DNA from: Roseomonas sp. HF4
GTDB lineage: Bacteria; Pseudomonadota; Alphaproteobacteria; Acetobacterales; Acetobacteraceae
Direction of reading: 5' to 3'
NCBI RefSeq assembly: GCF_005222755.1
Contig: NZ_STGD01000017.1
Location: 1-64,000 of the forward strand
Length of the DNA: 64,000 bases
The notes below the pieces were generated by a model that saw only the letters and a program-made list of their open reading frames with translations, was not told the origin of the DNA and did not search any database. The position numbers were made by a program, and so were the translations under genes. Positions 35,316 through 44,002 of this stretch are shown here, piece after piece; position 1 is the stretch's first letter; every line of letters starts with the position of its first letter.

Positions 35316-36193
35316 CGAAACGTCACCTCCTGCTGCGAACCACCCTGGATGACGCGCATCCTGGCGCCCGGTGCCTGCTGCGGCGCGCCGGTCAGCGCAG
35401 AGGATACATCGGAACCGAACACAAGCGAGGGTCTTGGATCGCGCGCCTCGGGCACGCCCTCGATGGAGCGCACGACCAGGGAGATCCGGCCGAGCTGCAT
35501 CGCGACCGCGACTCGCTCGGCCTGCTCGGGGGAGACCTCGATCGTCACGGTTCGCGCCACGACGCGCGCCACGGAGGTTTCGGCAGCGGTGTGGCTGATC
35601 TGCTGGTCGACGGCGATGACCCGCACGCCCGAGAGGATCGTTTCGCCCACCACACGCCGGCCAGGGTCGTTCTGCTGCCCGCGCTGCTGCTGCTGCTGCA
35701 GGTTCTGGGTCAGGATCAGGTCCACCTCGTCGCCCGGCCAGATCAGGCCGGAGGCGCCGGTCACGACGTCGACGCCGATCGAGATGGCGCGCGTGCCGGG
35801 CCTCAGCACCGCGGCGAGGAAGCCGCGGTCGCGCGGGCGCAGCACGTCGGTCGTCACCACGGGCTGGTTCGGGTCGATGAAGCGCCGCAGCAGCGCGCCC
35901 CTGAGCTCGGCCCGGGACTCGGCGCCGTTCGTGAAGGCGCCCTCGGGGACCATCTCGGCGGTGACCTCCTGTTCACGGAAGTCGTCGTCCTTGAGCAGCG
36001 TGCCGATCGACAGCGGCCGCGCCGCCACCAGCATCCGGATGCGCGGCGCGGGCGCCACCACCGGCGGCGCCTCAACCCGCGCCACCTGCGGGCCCGACCC
36101 GGCCTGCCTCGGGTTCAGGAGCTGAAGGCCCACGATGCCGAGGCCGGTGGCGCTGAGCAAAAGGGAGAAAACGACCAGCATTCTGAGAAACAT
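35312..36193 (-). CDS. cpaB: Tad pilus assembly protein CpaB (RcpC)
   Basis: A 293-residue protein with an N-terminal membrane anchor (LRMLVVFSLLLSATGLGIVG) and a SAF domain (RMLVAARPLSIGTLLKDDDF, with PNQPVVTTDVLRPRDRGFLA). A region with GTRAISIGVDVVTGASGLIW and PGDEVDLILTQ follows. It is typical of CpaB/RcpC, which stabilises the secretin and modifies pilin export. A Q-rich insertion (LQQQQQRGQQ) lies in the middle. It starts 3 bases after the prepilin peptidase stop, in one co-transcribed unit. Confidence 0.92.
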   Translation of the reverse strand: MFLRMLVVFSLLLSATGLGIVGLQLLNPRQAGSGPQVARVEAPPVVAPAPRIRMLVAARPLSIGTLLKDDDFREQEVTAEMVPEGAFTNGAESRAELRGALLRRFIDPNQPVVTTDVLRPRDRGFLAAVLRPGTRAISIGVDVVTGASGLIWPGDEVDLILTQNLQQQQQRGQQNDPGRRVVGETILSGVRVIAVDQQISHTAAETSVARVVARTVTIEVSPEQAERVAVAMQLGRISLVVRSIEGVPEARDPRPSLVFGSDVSSALTGAPQQAPGARMRVIQGGSQQEVTFR

Positions 36194-36196
36194 GGG

Positions 36197-36766
36197 TCAG
36201 GCCCTCGGAATGGAGAACAGGAGGAACATGCCTCCCGCGGCGATGGCGACGGCGTAGGGAAGCGGACCGCGGCGCCTTACACGCCAAGCCTCGAGCGCCA
36301 CGACGCGACGCAGAATGGATGCGCCCGGGGTACGCCTCGGTCGCGATACGACGCGGCGACCAATGAGGTATGCGACGCCAAGGATACCGCCCGCCAGCAC
36401 GGTCGCCACGATGAAGGTCCAGACATCAGGGGGCGGCAGGCCCATTGTCGTCGCCGCGATGAGCTTGACATCGCCCCCGCCAAGCAATCCCCGCATCGCG
36501 AGCAGGAGAAGCGAACAGAACACGACTGCCGCCAGGCCGACCGACGTGGCCGCGGCCGCCCAACCTTCGAAAAGCCGCAGCGAGAACCCTGCGGCTGCGA
36601 TCGCGAGAGAAACGCCGTCGGGAATGAGGCGCGTCATCACGTCCCGCAGCGCGGCATAGGCCAGGAGGGGCGCCGCAACGAGCAAGAACATAAGGGTCGT
36701 GCTCACGATTTGGTAACCCCTGGATCTCTGCGGGACGGTAGCGCAGGCGATGGATTCAGACGACAT
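36197..36766 (-). CDS. cpaA: Prepilin peptidase TadV/CpaA
   Basis: A 189-residue A24-family aspartic membrane peptidase with about six helices. The two catalytic Asp residues are visible in ALRDVMTRLIPD and GGGDVKLIAATTMGL. It cleaves the Flp pilin leaders. ATG 36766 is chosen because the residues before it are Arg/Cys-rich shadow. It sits between the second pilin gene and cpaB. Confidence 0.9.
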   Translation of the reverse strand: MSSESIACATVPQRSRGYQIVSTTLMFLLVAAPLLAYAALRDVMTRLIPDGVSLAIAAAGFSLRLFEGWAAAATSVGLAAVVFCSLLLLAMRGLLGGGDVKLIAATTMGLPPPDVWTFIVATVLAGGILGVAYLIGRRVVSRPRRTPGASILRRVVALEAWRVRRRGPLPYAVAIAAGGMFLLFSIPRA

Positions 36767-36780
36767 CGCAATGCGCCCAC

Positions 36781-37065
36781 CTACCTGGCTCCGACTGCGG
36801 CCCGAATATCCTCGAACATCCGAACAGCGATGAGCAGGTTCAATTCCTGAGCGAAGGCAGCGATGCCAACGCCAACCACGACAATAACAGCCACCGCGAT
36901 GATCGCATATTCCGCAGCCGCAACGCCCCGGCGCGACGAGGCCGCCCGCAATGCCTTCCACAGCACCCCCTCCGGCCGGAGCCCCGCCTCGGCGCGAAAG
37001 CGCGCGGGCGCGAGCAAAGCCCGGAGAGTGTCAGATGCCGCGAATCGCATGTTTGCTCCATTCAT
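36781..37065 (-). CDS. Second Flp-like pilin with long leader
   Basis: A 94-residue Flp/PilA-like prepilin whose processing site and helix (RRGVAAAEYAIIAVAVIVVV) match the main pilin almost exactly. It is preceded by about 47 residues (LLAPARFRAEAGLRPEG), compared with 17 in the main pilin. The mature tail is short. It could be a minor pilin, or its true start could be ATG 37050 or later. Translation from ATG 37065 is the reading used here. The composition is moderately lower in GC. Confidence 0.7.
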   Translation of the reverse strand: MNGANMRFAASDTLRALLAPARFRAEAGLRPEGVLWKALRAASSRRGVAAAEYAIIAVAVIVVVGVGIAAFAQELNLLIAVRMFEDIRAAVGAR

Positions 37066-37292
37066 CGCGCATAAACTCCAACCGCCCGGGAAGCCAAACT
37101 ATAGCTTCCAGGGCCATTTGATTTCCGCCTCGCCCTTTAGCGGCGAAGCGTCTTTTTTTGATGCAAAAGGAATGAACGACATGATGGTACTATAATTTGG
37201 CAGAGAAAAAAATCCGCAATAAATTAAGCTAAACTAAATCCCGGTGGCGGGGTGGGGGCGCCGGCGCCCCCACCCCCGCTCGGGTGAAATGA
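37066..37292. terminator. AT-rich spacer between pilin genes with a long hairpin
   Basis: A perfect 28-bp palindrome, GGGGTGGGGGCGCC plus its complement (37249-37276), lies 16 bases after the flp stop on the leftward transcript. It is followed on that strand by an A/T-rich run with a T-rich stretch near 37205-37215. It looks like a strong intrinsic-type terminator or attenuator, which would allow far more pilin mRNA than downstream assembly mRNA. The rest of the spacer is AT-rich without recognised genes. Confidence 0.65.
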
Positions 37293-37481
37293 TCAGCGAG
37301 CGTTCGCGGACGCGATCGAGCTTGTCGCGGTCGAAAGCGCGAGCTCGACCTGATCCGCAAAGAGCCCGATGCCCAAGCCGACGACGACGATCACCGCCAC
37401 GGCGATGATGGCGTACTCGGCGGCGGCGATGCCCTTGCGATCCTTGAGAGCAGCGCGAATCGTGTTCAGAAAGTTCGACAT
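37293..37481 (-). CDS. flp: Major Flp pilin subunit
   Basis: A 62-residue prepilin. The short leader (SNFLNTIRAALKDRKG) ends at the G/IAAAEY site, with cleavage predicted after the Gly; the helix AAEYAIIAVAVIVVVGLGIG follows and the tail is short and S/T/A-rich. It polymerises into the Tad (Flp) pilus used for adhesion. A ribosome site AAGGAG at 37490-37495 is 8 bases from the ATG. It is first in the operon and followed by a strong hairpin, as expected for the most abundant product. Confidence 0.95.
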   Translation of the reverse strand: MSNFLNTIRAALKDRKGIAAAEYAIIAVAVIVVVGLGIGLFADQVELALSTATSSIASANAR

Positions 37482-37963
37482 ATCCCCATCTCCTTCACAG
37501 ACATTGCATCAACGAGCATGACCCACCATCCCCTGAACCCGCTCGCCTGGGATCGACCGCGGGGATGCGATGTGGCTTTTCAACCGACTGGTTTGATCAC
37601 CACCTCACGGCAACCAAAACACAGCCATTAACTATTCGTCAACGAAAAAAAACAGGCATGTGATTTATTTTTTAATCATCCATGAGGCACCCATCCACCG
37701 CGGACCGTGGGCGCCAAGGCGCAAACGGCGGATGGGCCGCCTGGCGCGCGGGCGCCCGCCGATCGAGATTTGGCAATATTACAACCTTCTGGCCAGCACC
37801 AGGATGCATGGGCCGTCCACCCCGATCACGAGCCGAACACGCATCAGATCGAAAAATGAGGCAGCGGTATTATTTTTTAAGAGATATTTCTTAATAAGAT
37901 TCTTGCCCTTGCGACTGCGCGGGGAGTAGTTAATGAACAACAATGCTGGAGAGGGTTGTCGCC
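37482..37963. promoter_or_regulatory. Divergent control region of the flp and tadG operons
   Basis: This spacer of 482 bases is markedly AT-rich from about 37620 to 37680 and 37850 to 37900. It separates the leftward flp operon from the rightward tadG-E-F operon. It must carry both promoters. A TTGACG hexamer reads toward flp on the minus strand near 37637, but no good -10 follows, so no promoter is claimed. Small open frames here (about 70-90 codons) show no protein-like features. A G-rich site GGAGAGGG precedes the tadG start. Confidence 0.5.
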
Positions 37964-39499
37964 ATGACGAGGAGGTCGGCGCCTTACGGTCAGCCTGTTC
38001 TGGGACGCCGTCGCTCGGGTCAGGCGTTGCGGGACCGGCGGGGTGTCTTTGGTGCGGCCATGGCTGTTGCCGCGGTCGGCCTCCTGGGCATCACGGCGCT
38101 CGCGACAGATGCTGGCCTGTGGCTCGTGTCGCGCCGCAACGCGCAGAATACCGCCGACGTTGCCTCTTACGGCGGCGTGCGGGTTCTAGCCGCGCGCGGC
38201 GCCGCGGAGGCCATCAATGCCGCGCAGGACAGTGTTCTGCGCAACGGGTTCGCCCTGGCCGACATCCAGGCGATTAATGTCGGACTGTGGAATGGCACGA
38301 CATTCACGGCCATGGCCCTCGGTAGCGCCAATATTGCTGCGGCCAATGCCGTGCGGGTGGAGATCAGCCAGCCCCAGCGTCTGGGCTTGGCGCGATTGCT
38401 TCAAACAGTGATTCCCTCCGCCTGGGGGGGCGCGACCTCCGCGAACGAAGAAGGAGGGCCGGCATGCACCCTTTCGGTCAACCCACCCGGAGGCGAGACC
38501 AATCAGGTCGATGGCAGGACGATTGTCGGAGGAAGTGTCACTATCGAAGCCCCCGATTGCGTCATGGCCGCCAATGACACGAGCGGGAAGTCCGTCCAGT
38601 ACAACGGCAATTCGGGTCCAAACATCGCGGGCTTTCGCAGCGCCGGGTCCTGCTTCAATTGCGATGGGGCGGGCGTGCCCTACCAGGAGGGCACCGCCAC
38701 CCCGGATCCCTTCAAGTACCTCCAGAGCCTGACCATGGGATCGTTGACCTGCACGCGGCCGCGGTACTGGAATGGCGCACCGCTTGCCGACGGAAGCAAC
38801 GAAGTCCTCGGCAGAAACATAGGATCCGCTCGCGATCCGCGTTGGGCGCCGCCAAACGCGAACAACTACACGCACATCACGATGCAAGGCAGCACGTCTG
38901 GTACCGCCCGTGCCATCTGTGCCGAGGTAGGGGATATCAGCCTGTCGTCAGGACAGACCTTGACCCTGGGAACTGGGACCCATTATTTTGACGGGACAAG
39001 TCTGTCGGCCAATGCGGGCGCGACGATAGAATGCGCCGGCTGCGGCCGCGACGTAGGCACCCAAACGGTGACCGGCGTGACCCTGGTTTTCACCAATACC
39101 TCCGGCGATCCGGCCGGGACGATCAGCATCAATGGCGGCGCGACTGTCCAATTGAATGCGCCAGGCGTTGGTCAAGGCGTCCCAACCCCCGCTTATGACG
39201 GCATCCTGATCTATCGAACTCCTGTCGGGGGCGCGGAGAATGGCTCGCCCGCCATGCAGATCAATGGCAATGCCGACAGCTGGCTGTTCGGCGGCATCTA
39301 TGCGCCGACAAGCGAGATTGAGGTCAGCGGCAATTCGATCTCGAATGCGCCAGATGGCTGGGCCGGGCTTGATGGTGGTTGCACGTCCATCGTCGGTGGC
39401 CGGATCACGTTCTCCGGCAACGCAACCGTCAACATCAATGCGTGCGACGTCACCGGAACGGCGGTGGCGAAGCCGCTTGTGTCGAGATTGGTCCAATGA
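37964..39499 (+). CDS. tadG: TadG-like pilus-associated protein
   Basis: A protein of about 511 residues. The N-terminus has the TadG/TadE-type membrane helix after basic residues: RRGVFGAAMAVAAVGLLGIT followed by ALATDAGLWLVSRRNAQNTA, with the NTADVASYGGVRVLA segment typical of TadG. Residues beyond 160 form a long Gly/Asn/Thr-rich, beta-helix-like exported domain with several Cys pairs (SCFNCDG, IECAGCGRD). No von Willebrand A domain is seen. The earlier in-frame ATG 37943 lacks a ribosome site, so ATG 37964 is chosen. It overlaps the next gene by 4 bases (ATGA). Confidence 0.78.
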   Translation: MTRRSAPYGQPVLGRRRSGQALRDRRGVFGAAMAVAAVGLLGITALATDAGLWLVSRRNAQNTADVASYGGVRVLAARGAAEAINAAQDSVLRNGFALADIQAINVGLWNGTTFTAMALGSANIAAANAVRVEISQPQRLGLARLLQTVIPSAWGGATSANEEGGPACTLSVNPPGGETNQVDGRTIVGGSVTIEAPDCVMAANDTSGKSVQYNGNSGPNIAGFRSAGSCFNCDGAGVPYQEGTATPDPFKYLQSLTMGSLTCTRPRYWNGAPLADGSNEVLGRNIGSARDPRWAPPNANNYTHITMQGSTSGTARAICAEVGDISLSSGQTLTLGTGTHYFDGTSLSANAGATIECAGCGRDVGTQTVTGVTLVFTNTSGDPAGTISINGGATVQLNAPGVGQGVPTPAYDGILIYRTPVGGAENGSPAMQINGNADSWLFGGIYAPTSEIEVSGNSISNAPDGWAGLDGGCTSIVGGRITFSGNATVNINACDVTGTAVAKPLVSRLVQ

Positions 39500-39954
39500 C
39501 ACGACCAAGAGCCCGCCGCCGTCGATCTCAGTCCGGGGCAGTTGCCGTTGAATTCGCGCTCGTTTCGCCCGTTCTTATTGTGATCCTGCTTGCGACGGCT
39601 GATATCGGGAATGCTATTCAGCAGATGATCAGGCTCGAGGTGGCTGCGCGCGCCGGCGCGCAAATTGCGATGACGAATCCGACGAACAGTGCTGGCATCC
39701 AAACAGCCGCCCTCCAGAATCTTAGCGACTGGGTTCCAGTTGGAGCGCAAAATTGTGCGCCTGGAGGGGTTTGTGTTTCGATCCAACACCAATGTGGCAC
39801 GTCGCCAAATAGCCTTGTTTCATGTCCAGGAAATTTTACCGAAACCGATGTCGTCCTTGAGTATGTCAGCGTTTCTGTTAGTCGCCCCTATACTCCGCTA
39901 TTCATCGTTAGCGAGAGGACATTGAGCGGTTATGTTGAATTTCGTCGGCGCTAA
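39496..39954 (+). CDS. tadE: TadE-like pseudopilin
   Basis: A 152-residue protein with the TadE signature: RRSQSGAVAVEFALVSPVLI at the N-terminus (G/AxxxxE processing-like site plus helix), then a beta-rich exported domain with paired cysteines. TadE-type pseudopilins are processed by TadV and are needed for pilus biogenesis. The ATG overlaps the tadG stop. GC content falls through its 3' half. It overlaps the next gene by 23 bases. Confidence 0.85.
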   Translation: MTRPRARRRRSQSGAVAVEFALVSPVLIVILLATADIGNAIQQMIRLEVAARAGAQIAMTNPTNSAGIQTAALQNLSDWVPVGAQNCAPGGVCVSIQHQCGTSPNSLVSCPGNFTETDVVLEYVSVSVSRPYTPLFIVSERTLSGYVEFRRR

Positions 39955-40384
39955 GAAAAAATTACGCTACGCCAGGTCACGCCGTGGCGCGTCCGCGGTG
40001 GAGTTCGCTCTGGTGGGTGCCGTTTTCTTCATCGGGCTTCTTGGCGCGATTGAAGTTGGACGTTATTTCGCCGTAACTCAAGGACTCCGAAACTTCATTG
40101 GTGATTCGCTGCGCTTCGGCATTGTAAACATGACCGATGGACAGCGTCTCTGCGGAGCGAATCTTGTGACCGCCGTAGATCGCGGCGGGGTGGTCGGCGG
40201 CCTTATTAGTCAGAGCCCAAATACATGCGTTACTAGGCGCAGAATCGTTAATCCGAATAATGAGTTCGATGTGCTTTTTGAAGTTGAAGTCGTTACAGAT
40301 GTTGTATTTAATTTTACCATTTCATCCTTCGGATTTACGCAGCAGCGTTTTAGCAATACGTCTGTTTTAGGTTTTCGCTTATAG
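39932..40384 (+). CDS. tadF: TadF-like pseudopilin
   Basis: A 150-residue protein with the same plan as TadE: RRGASAVEFALVGAVFFIGL followed by a short beta domain with two Cys residues. It is a second TadE/F-family minor pseudopilin, co-transcribed with tadE. The sequence is clearly AT-richer than the neighbouring metabolic genes. The weakly conserved C-terminus ends QQRFSNTSVLGFRL. Confidence 0.82.
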   Translation: MLNFVGAKKKLRYARSRRGASAVEFALVGAVFFIGLLGAIEVGRYFAVTQGLRNFIGDSLRFGIVNMTDGQRLCGANLVTAVDRGGVVGGLISQSPNTCVTRRRIVNPNNEFDVLFEVEVVTDVVFNFTISSFGFTQQRFSNTSVLGFRL

Positions 40385-40417
40385 TTTTCTAGCTTTCGAT
40401 CCTTGAAGGACCAGATC

Positions 40418-41380
40418 ATGCGCCTTGGCCAGGGCCAGCCCACCCGCGCGACCACCCGCCTGCGCGCCCTGATCGCGGAGCACCGCCCGCTGGTCGTGCC
40501 GGGGTGCTTCAACGCCATGTCGGCCCGCATCCTCGAAGACGCCGGCTTCCCCGCCGTCTACATGTCGGGCTACGGCACCTCGCTCAACCTGCTCGGCCTG
40601 CCGGATGCGGGGCTCGCCACCCTGACCGAGATGGCGCTGAACGCGCGCCTCATCGCCGCCGCCGTCCGGGTGCCCCTGATCGCCGACGCCGACACGGGCT
40701 TCGGCAACGCCATCAACGTCGTCCGCACGGTCGAGGAATACATCCGCGGCGGCGTCGCGGGCCTGCACATGGAAGACCAGGTCGCGCCCAAGCGCTGCGG
40801 CCATGTCGCGGGGCGCGAAGTCGTGGCGCGCGAGGAGGCGGTGCTGAAGATCCGCGCCGCCGCCCGCACGCGCGATGCGCTCGACCCGGATTTCGTCATC
40901 ATCGCCCGGACCGACGCGCGCGGCGCACACGGGGGCTCCCTCGACGAGGCGATCACCCGCGCCAACGCCTTCCTCGACGCCGGCGCGGACCTCGCCTTCG
41001 TGGAAGGCCCCAAGGACATCGACGAGGTCGCCCGCATCGGGCGCGAGGTGAAGGGGCCCGTCTTCTACAACATGACCGGCATCTCGCCCCGCCTGTCCGC
41101 CGAACAGATGGCCGAACTCGGCATCCGTGTCTGCATCCTGCCGGGGGCGGCGATGCGCGCGGCCATCATGGCGATCCACGACTTCGCCATGGCGCTCAAG
41201 CAGGACGGGCCGATGGCGGAAGCCGCCTACGACGAACGCTTCAAGGCGCACCCGAAGGGCAACCTGCACGGCTTCGCTGGCTTCGACCGCATCCGGGAGA
41301 TGGAGGCGGAGTTCCTGACGGCGGACGCGGCGAAGAAATACGAAGGCGGCCTCGGCTACGCGCCGAAGGCAGCGGAGTGA
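40418..41380 (+). CDS. PEP mutase/isocitrate lyase-family C-C lyase
   Basis: A 320-residue TIM-barrel enzyme. It contains VVPGCFNAMSARILEDAGF, the metal-binding DADTGFGNA motif, HMEDQVAPKRCGH with the KRCGH-type loop, and DFVIIARTDARGAHGG. The family includes methylisocitrate lyase, carboxyphosphonoenolpyruvate mutase, dimethylmalate lyase and oxaloacetate decarboxylases, which cannot be separated by eye. An AAGGA 7 bases before ATG 40418 fixes the start over TTG 40403. It lies near leuC/D/B-like genes, so a branched or methylated dicarboxylate pathway is possible. Confidence 0.85.
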   Translation: MRLGQGQPTRATTRLRALIAEHRPLVVPGCFNAMSARILEDAGFPAVYMSGYGTSLNLLGLPDAGLATLTEMALNARLIAAAVRVPLIADADTGFGNAINVVRTVEEYIRGGVAGLHMEDQVAPKRCGHVAGREVVAREEAVLKIRAAARTRDALDPDFVIIARTDARGAHGGSLDEAITRANAFLDAGADLAFVEGPKDIDEVARIGREVKGPVFYNMTGISPRLSAEQMAELGIRVCILPGAAMRAAIMAIHDFAMALKQDGPMAEAAYDERFKAHPKGNLHGFAGFDRIREMEAEFLTADAAKKYEGGLGYAPKAAE

Positions 41381-41384
41381 GGGT

Positions 41385-41440
41385 GGGGGGAGAAGGGAAC
41401 TTCTCCCCCCAAGCCCCCCTCAACCTTCCTTGGCATTTGG
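41385..41440. repeat. GC-rich hairpin repeat, copy of family 1
   Basis: GGGGGGAGAAGGGAACTTCT followed by C-run, AAGCCCCCCTCAACCTTCCT. The reverse complement of the 62677 end of the repeat at 62552-62677 matches it over about 45 bases. It lies between convergent genes; a further, looser G-rich/C-rich hairpin follows at about 41458-41486. Probably a dispersed intergenic repeat that may also terminate transcription. Confidence 0.65.
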
Positions 41441-41488
41441 CAAGCCGGCCGGCTGCGAAGGTCGGGGGAGTAGCTTTTCCCCCGATCT

Positions 41489-42460
41489 CTACCCCACGCG
41501 CAGCCCCGTCGCCGCCACGATCCGCCGCGCGGTCTCCCGGTCCTGCCGGATGCGCGCCGCGAAGGCCGCCGGGTCGGACTCCACCGGATCCGCCCCGGCC
41601 GCCTCCAGCCGCTGCCGCGCGGCGCCGTCGGCCAGCGCCGCGCGGATCGCCTCCGCCACCCGCCGCATCGCCGCCTCCGGCGTGCCGGCCGGCGCAAAGA
41701 CCCCGGTCCAGGAGGACATGTCGTAGCCCTGGAAGGTCTCCCCGATCACCGGGATCTGCGGCAGCGAGGCCTGGCGCCGCCCGGCGGTGCTCGCGATCAG
41801 CGTAGCGCCCCGCTCCACCGCCGGCCGAAGCGAGGAATAGGAGATGATCCCCGCATCGATCCGCCCGCCCGCCAACTCGCGCGCCACGTCCGCGCCGCCG
41901 CGGAAGGGCACGTGCTCGAGCCTGATGCCCGCCATCATCTGCAGGTTCTCGCCCATGAAGTGGCCGATATGGGCGACGCCGGGCGTGCCGTAGGTCACCT
42001 CCCCGGGGCGCCGCTTCGCCTCGGCCACGAAGCCCGCCAGGTCCTGCGCGGGAAAGCCCGCCCGGATGCCGATGATGTAGGGCTGTGTCGTCACCTGCAC
42101 GACGGGGATGAAGGCCGCGCCGTAGTCGAAGGGCAGGTCGCGCCGCACCTCGGGCAGGGTCGCGAAGGTCGCGCCCTCGAACAGCAGCGTGTAGCCGTCG
42201 GGCGGGGCCTGCGCGACGACGCCCGCGCCGATCGCGCCGGAGGCGCCGGTGCGGTTCTCGATCACGAAGGACTGGCCGAGGTGCTCCGCGATGCGCGGCT
42301 GCAGCGTGCGCGCGATGGTGTCGGCGACGCCGCCGGCGCTATAGGGCACGACGAGGCGAACTGGCCGCTCGGGCCAGGCGGCGCGCGCGGCGCCGGGGCG
42401 CAGCAGCGCCGGCGCGGCAAGCACGGCTGAGGCAAGAGCGCGGCGCGGCAGCGCGACCAT
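41489..42460 (-). CDS. Bug-family periplasmic binding protein
   Basis: A 323-residue secreted protein with a Bug/TctC layout: an N-terminal signal (RALASAVLAAPALL), WPERPVRLVVPYSAGGVADT, SFVIENRTGASGAIGAGVVA and RLEHVPFRGGADVARELAGG. It should bind a small carboxylate. It is divergent from the leuC-like gene 114 bases away and convergent with the lyase gene, so it may deliver the substrate of this small pathway. No membrane partner is adjacent. Confidence 0.9.
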   Translation of the reverse strand: MVALPRRALASAVLAAPALLRPGAARAAWPERPVRLVVPYSAGGVADTIARTLQPRIAEHLGQSFVIENRTGASGAIGAGVVAQAPPDGYTLLFEGATFATLPEVRRDLPFDYGAAFIPVVQVTTQPYIIGIRAGFPAQDLAGFVAEAKRRPGEVTYGTPGVAHIGHFMGENLQMMAGIRLEHVPFRGGADVARELAGGRIDAGIISYSSLRPAVERGATLIASTAGRRQASLPQIPVIGETFQGYDMSSWTGVFAPAGTPEAAMRRVAEAIRAALADGAARQRLEAAGADPVESDPAAFAARIRQDRETARRIVAATGLRVG

Positions 42461-42574
42461 GGACGACTTCCCTTTCCGCGGGCGCTTGACCGCGCCCGTC
42501 CCGCGCGGCGTGATGCCGCCGCTGCGCCGGAACGCTCCGCTGCCGTTCGGCCAGCGTCAAGGAGGAAGCCGCCA

Positions 42575-43990
42575 ATGCCGAGCGCGATCCCGGCGACGAT
42601 GTTCGACAAGATCTGGGACCCGCATGTCGTGGCCGACCTCGGCGGCGGCTGGTCGCTGCTGCATTGCGACCGCGTGCTGGTGCACGATCTCTCGGGCGGG
42701 CGGGCGCTGCAGGAAGTGGGCGAGGCCGGCTATGCGGTCGCCCGCCCCGACCTCGTCTTCGCGACACCCGACCACGCCGTCTCCACCGCCCCCGGCCGCA
42801 CGGCCGAGACCTTCGCTCAGGGCGGGCGGCTGATCGCGGGGCTGCGCAAGCGCGCGGCCGAGACGGGCGTGCGGCTGTTCGACCTCGGCCAGGATGGCAA
42901 CGGCATCGTGCACGTCATGGCGCCCGAGCTCGGCATCGTGCTGCCGGGCACGGTGCTGGTCTGCGGCGACAGCCACACCTGCACGAACGGCGGCGTCGGC
43001 TCGCTGGCCTTCGGCATCGGCGCGTCGGAGCTCAAGCATGTCCTGGCCACGCAGACCCTGCCGCAGCGCAAGCCGCGCACCATGCGCATCCGCTTCGAGG
43101 GCACACCCGGGCCGGGCGTCACGCCCAAGGACATGATCCTCGCCGCCATCGGGCGCTTCGGCGCTGCCGCGGGCACAGGATACGCCATCGAATACGCAGG
43201 CTCGGCCGTGCGCGCGCTGTCGGTCGAGGGGCGGCTCACGCTCTGCAACCTCTCGATCGAGATGGGCGCCAAGGTCGGCATGGTGGCACCGGACGAGACG
43301 ACCTTCGCCTGGCTCGCCGGCCGCGACTTCGCGCCGAAGGGGGCGTCGTGGGACGCGGCCCTGGCGGATTGGCGCGCCCTGCCCTCGGACGACGGCGCCG
43401 TCTTCGACCGCGACCTCCTCATCGACATGCGCGACGTCGCGCCGCAGATCACCTGGGGCACGAGCCCCGAGCAGGTGCTGCCCGTCACCGGCCGCGTGCC
43501 CGACCCGGCCGATGCGCCGGATGCCGAGAAGCGCGCCGCCTGGGAAGCCGCGCTGGCCTACATGGGCCTCACGCCCGGCGCGGCACTGGAGGGGACGAAG
43601 GTGGACTGGGTCTTCATCGGCTCCTGCACCAATTCCCGCATCGAGGACCTGCGCGCCGCCGCCGCCGTGCTGAAGGGCCGCAAGGTCGCGCCGCACGTCA
43701 CCGCCTGGGTCGTGCCGGGCAGCGAGCGCGTGAAGCACGCGGCGGAGGCCGAGGGGCTCGACGCCGCCTTCCGCGCGGCCGGCTTCGAATGGCGCGAGCC
43801 CGGCTGCGCGCTCTGCGTCGCCGCGAACGGGGAGGCGGTGCCGCCGGGTGCGCGCTGTGTCTCCACCTCCAACCGCAACTTCGTGGGCCGGCAGGGGACG
43901 GGGGCGCGCACGCACCTCGCCTCCCCGGCCATGGCGGCGGCGGCGGCGCTGGCCGGCGCCATCGCCGATGTCCGGTCCTTCGCGGCGTAG
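42575..43990 (+). CDS. leuC: 3-isopropylmalate dehydratase-like large subunit
   Basis: A 471-residue aconitase-superfamily protein. VCGDSHTCTNGGVGSLAFGI, IGSCTNSRIEDLRAAAAVLK and the GCALC segment with STSNRNFVGRQG supply the [4Fe-4S] cysteines and substrate motifs. With the small subunit it hydrates/isomerises a 2- or 3-hydroxy diacid, isopropylmalate by default. GGAGG 9 bases before ATG 42575 marks the start. A LeuCD-type pair can also act on methylated malates, so the function depends on context. Confidence 0.88.
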   Translation: MPSAIPATMFDKIWDPHVVADLGGGWSLLHCDRVLVHDLSGGRALQEVGEAGYAVARPDLVFATPDHAVSTAPGRTAETFAQGGRLIAGLRKRAAETGVRLFDLGQDGNGIVHVMAPELGIVLPGTVLVCGDSHTCTNGGVGSLAFGIGASELKHVLATQTLPQRKPRTMRIRFEGTPGPGVTPKDMILAAIGRFGAAAGTGYAIEYAGSAVRALSVEGRLTLCNLSIEMGAKVGMVAPDETTFAWLAGRDFAPKGASWDAALADWRALPSDDGAVFDRDLLIDMRDVAPQITWGTSPEQVLPVTGRVPDPADAPDAEKRAAWEAALAYMGLTPGAALEGTKVDWVFIGSCTNSRIEDLRAAAAVLKGRKVAPHVTAWVVPGSERVKHAAEAEGLDAAFRAAGFEWREPGCALCVAANGEAVPPGARCVSTSNRNFVGRQGTGARTHLASPAMAAAAALAGAIADVRSFAA

Positions 43991-44002
43991 GGGGGCCGCC
44001 AC

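Noticed and set aside
37600-37930. Small open frames of 70-90 codons in the flp/tadG spacer
   Set aside because: No ribosome sites or protein-like patterns; the region behaves as a divergent control region.
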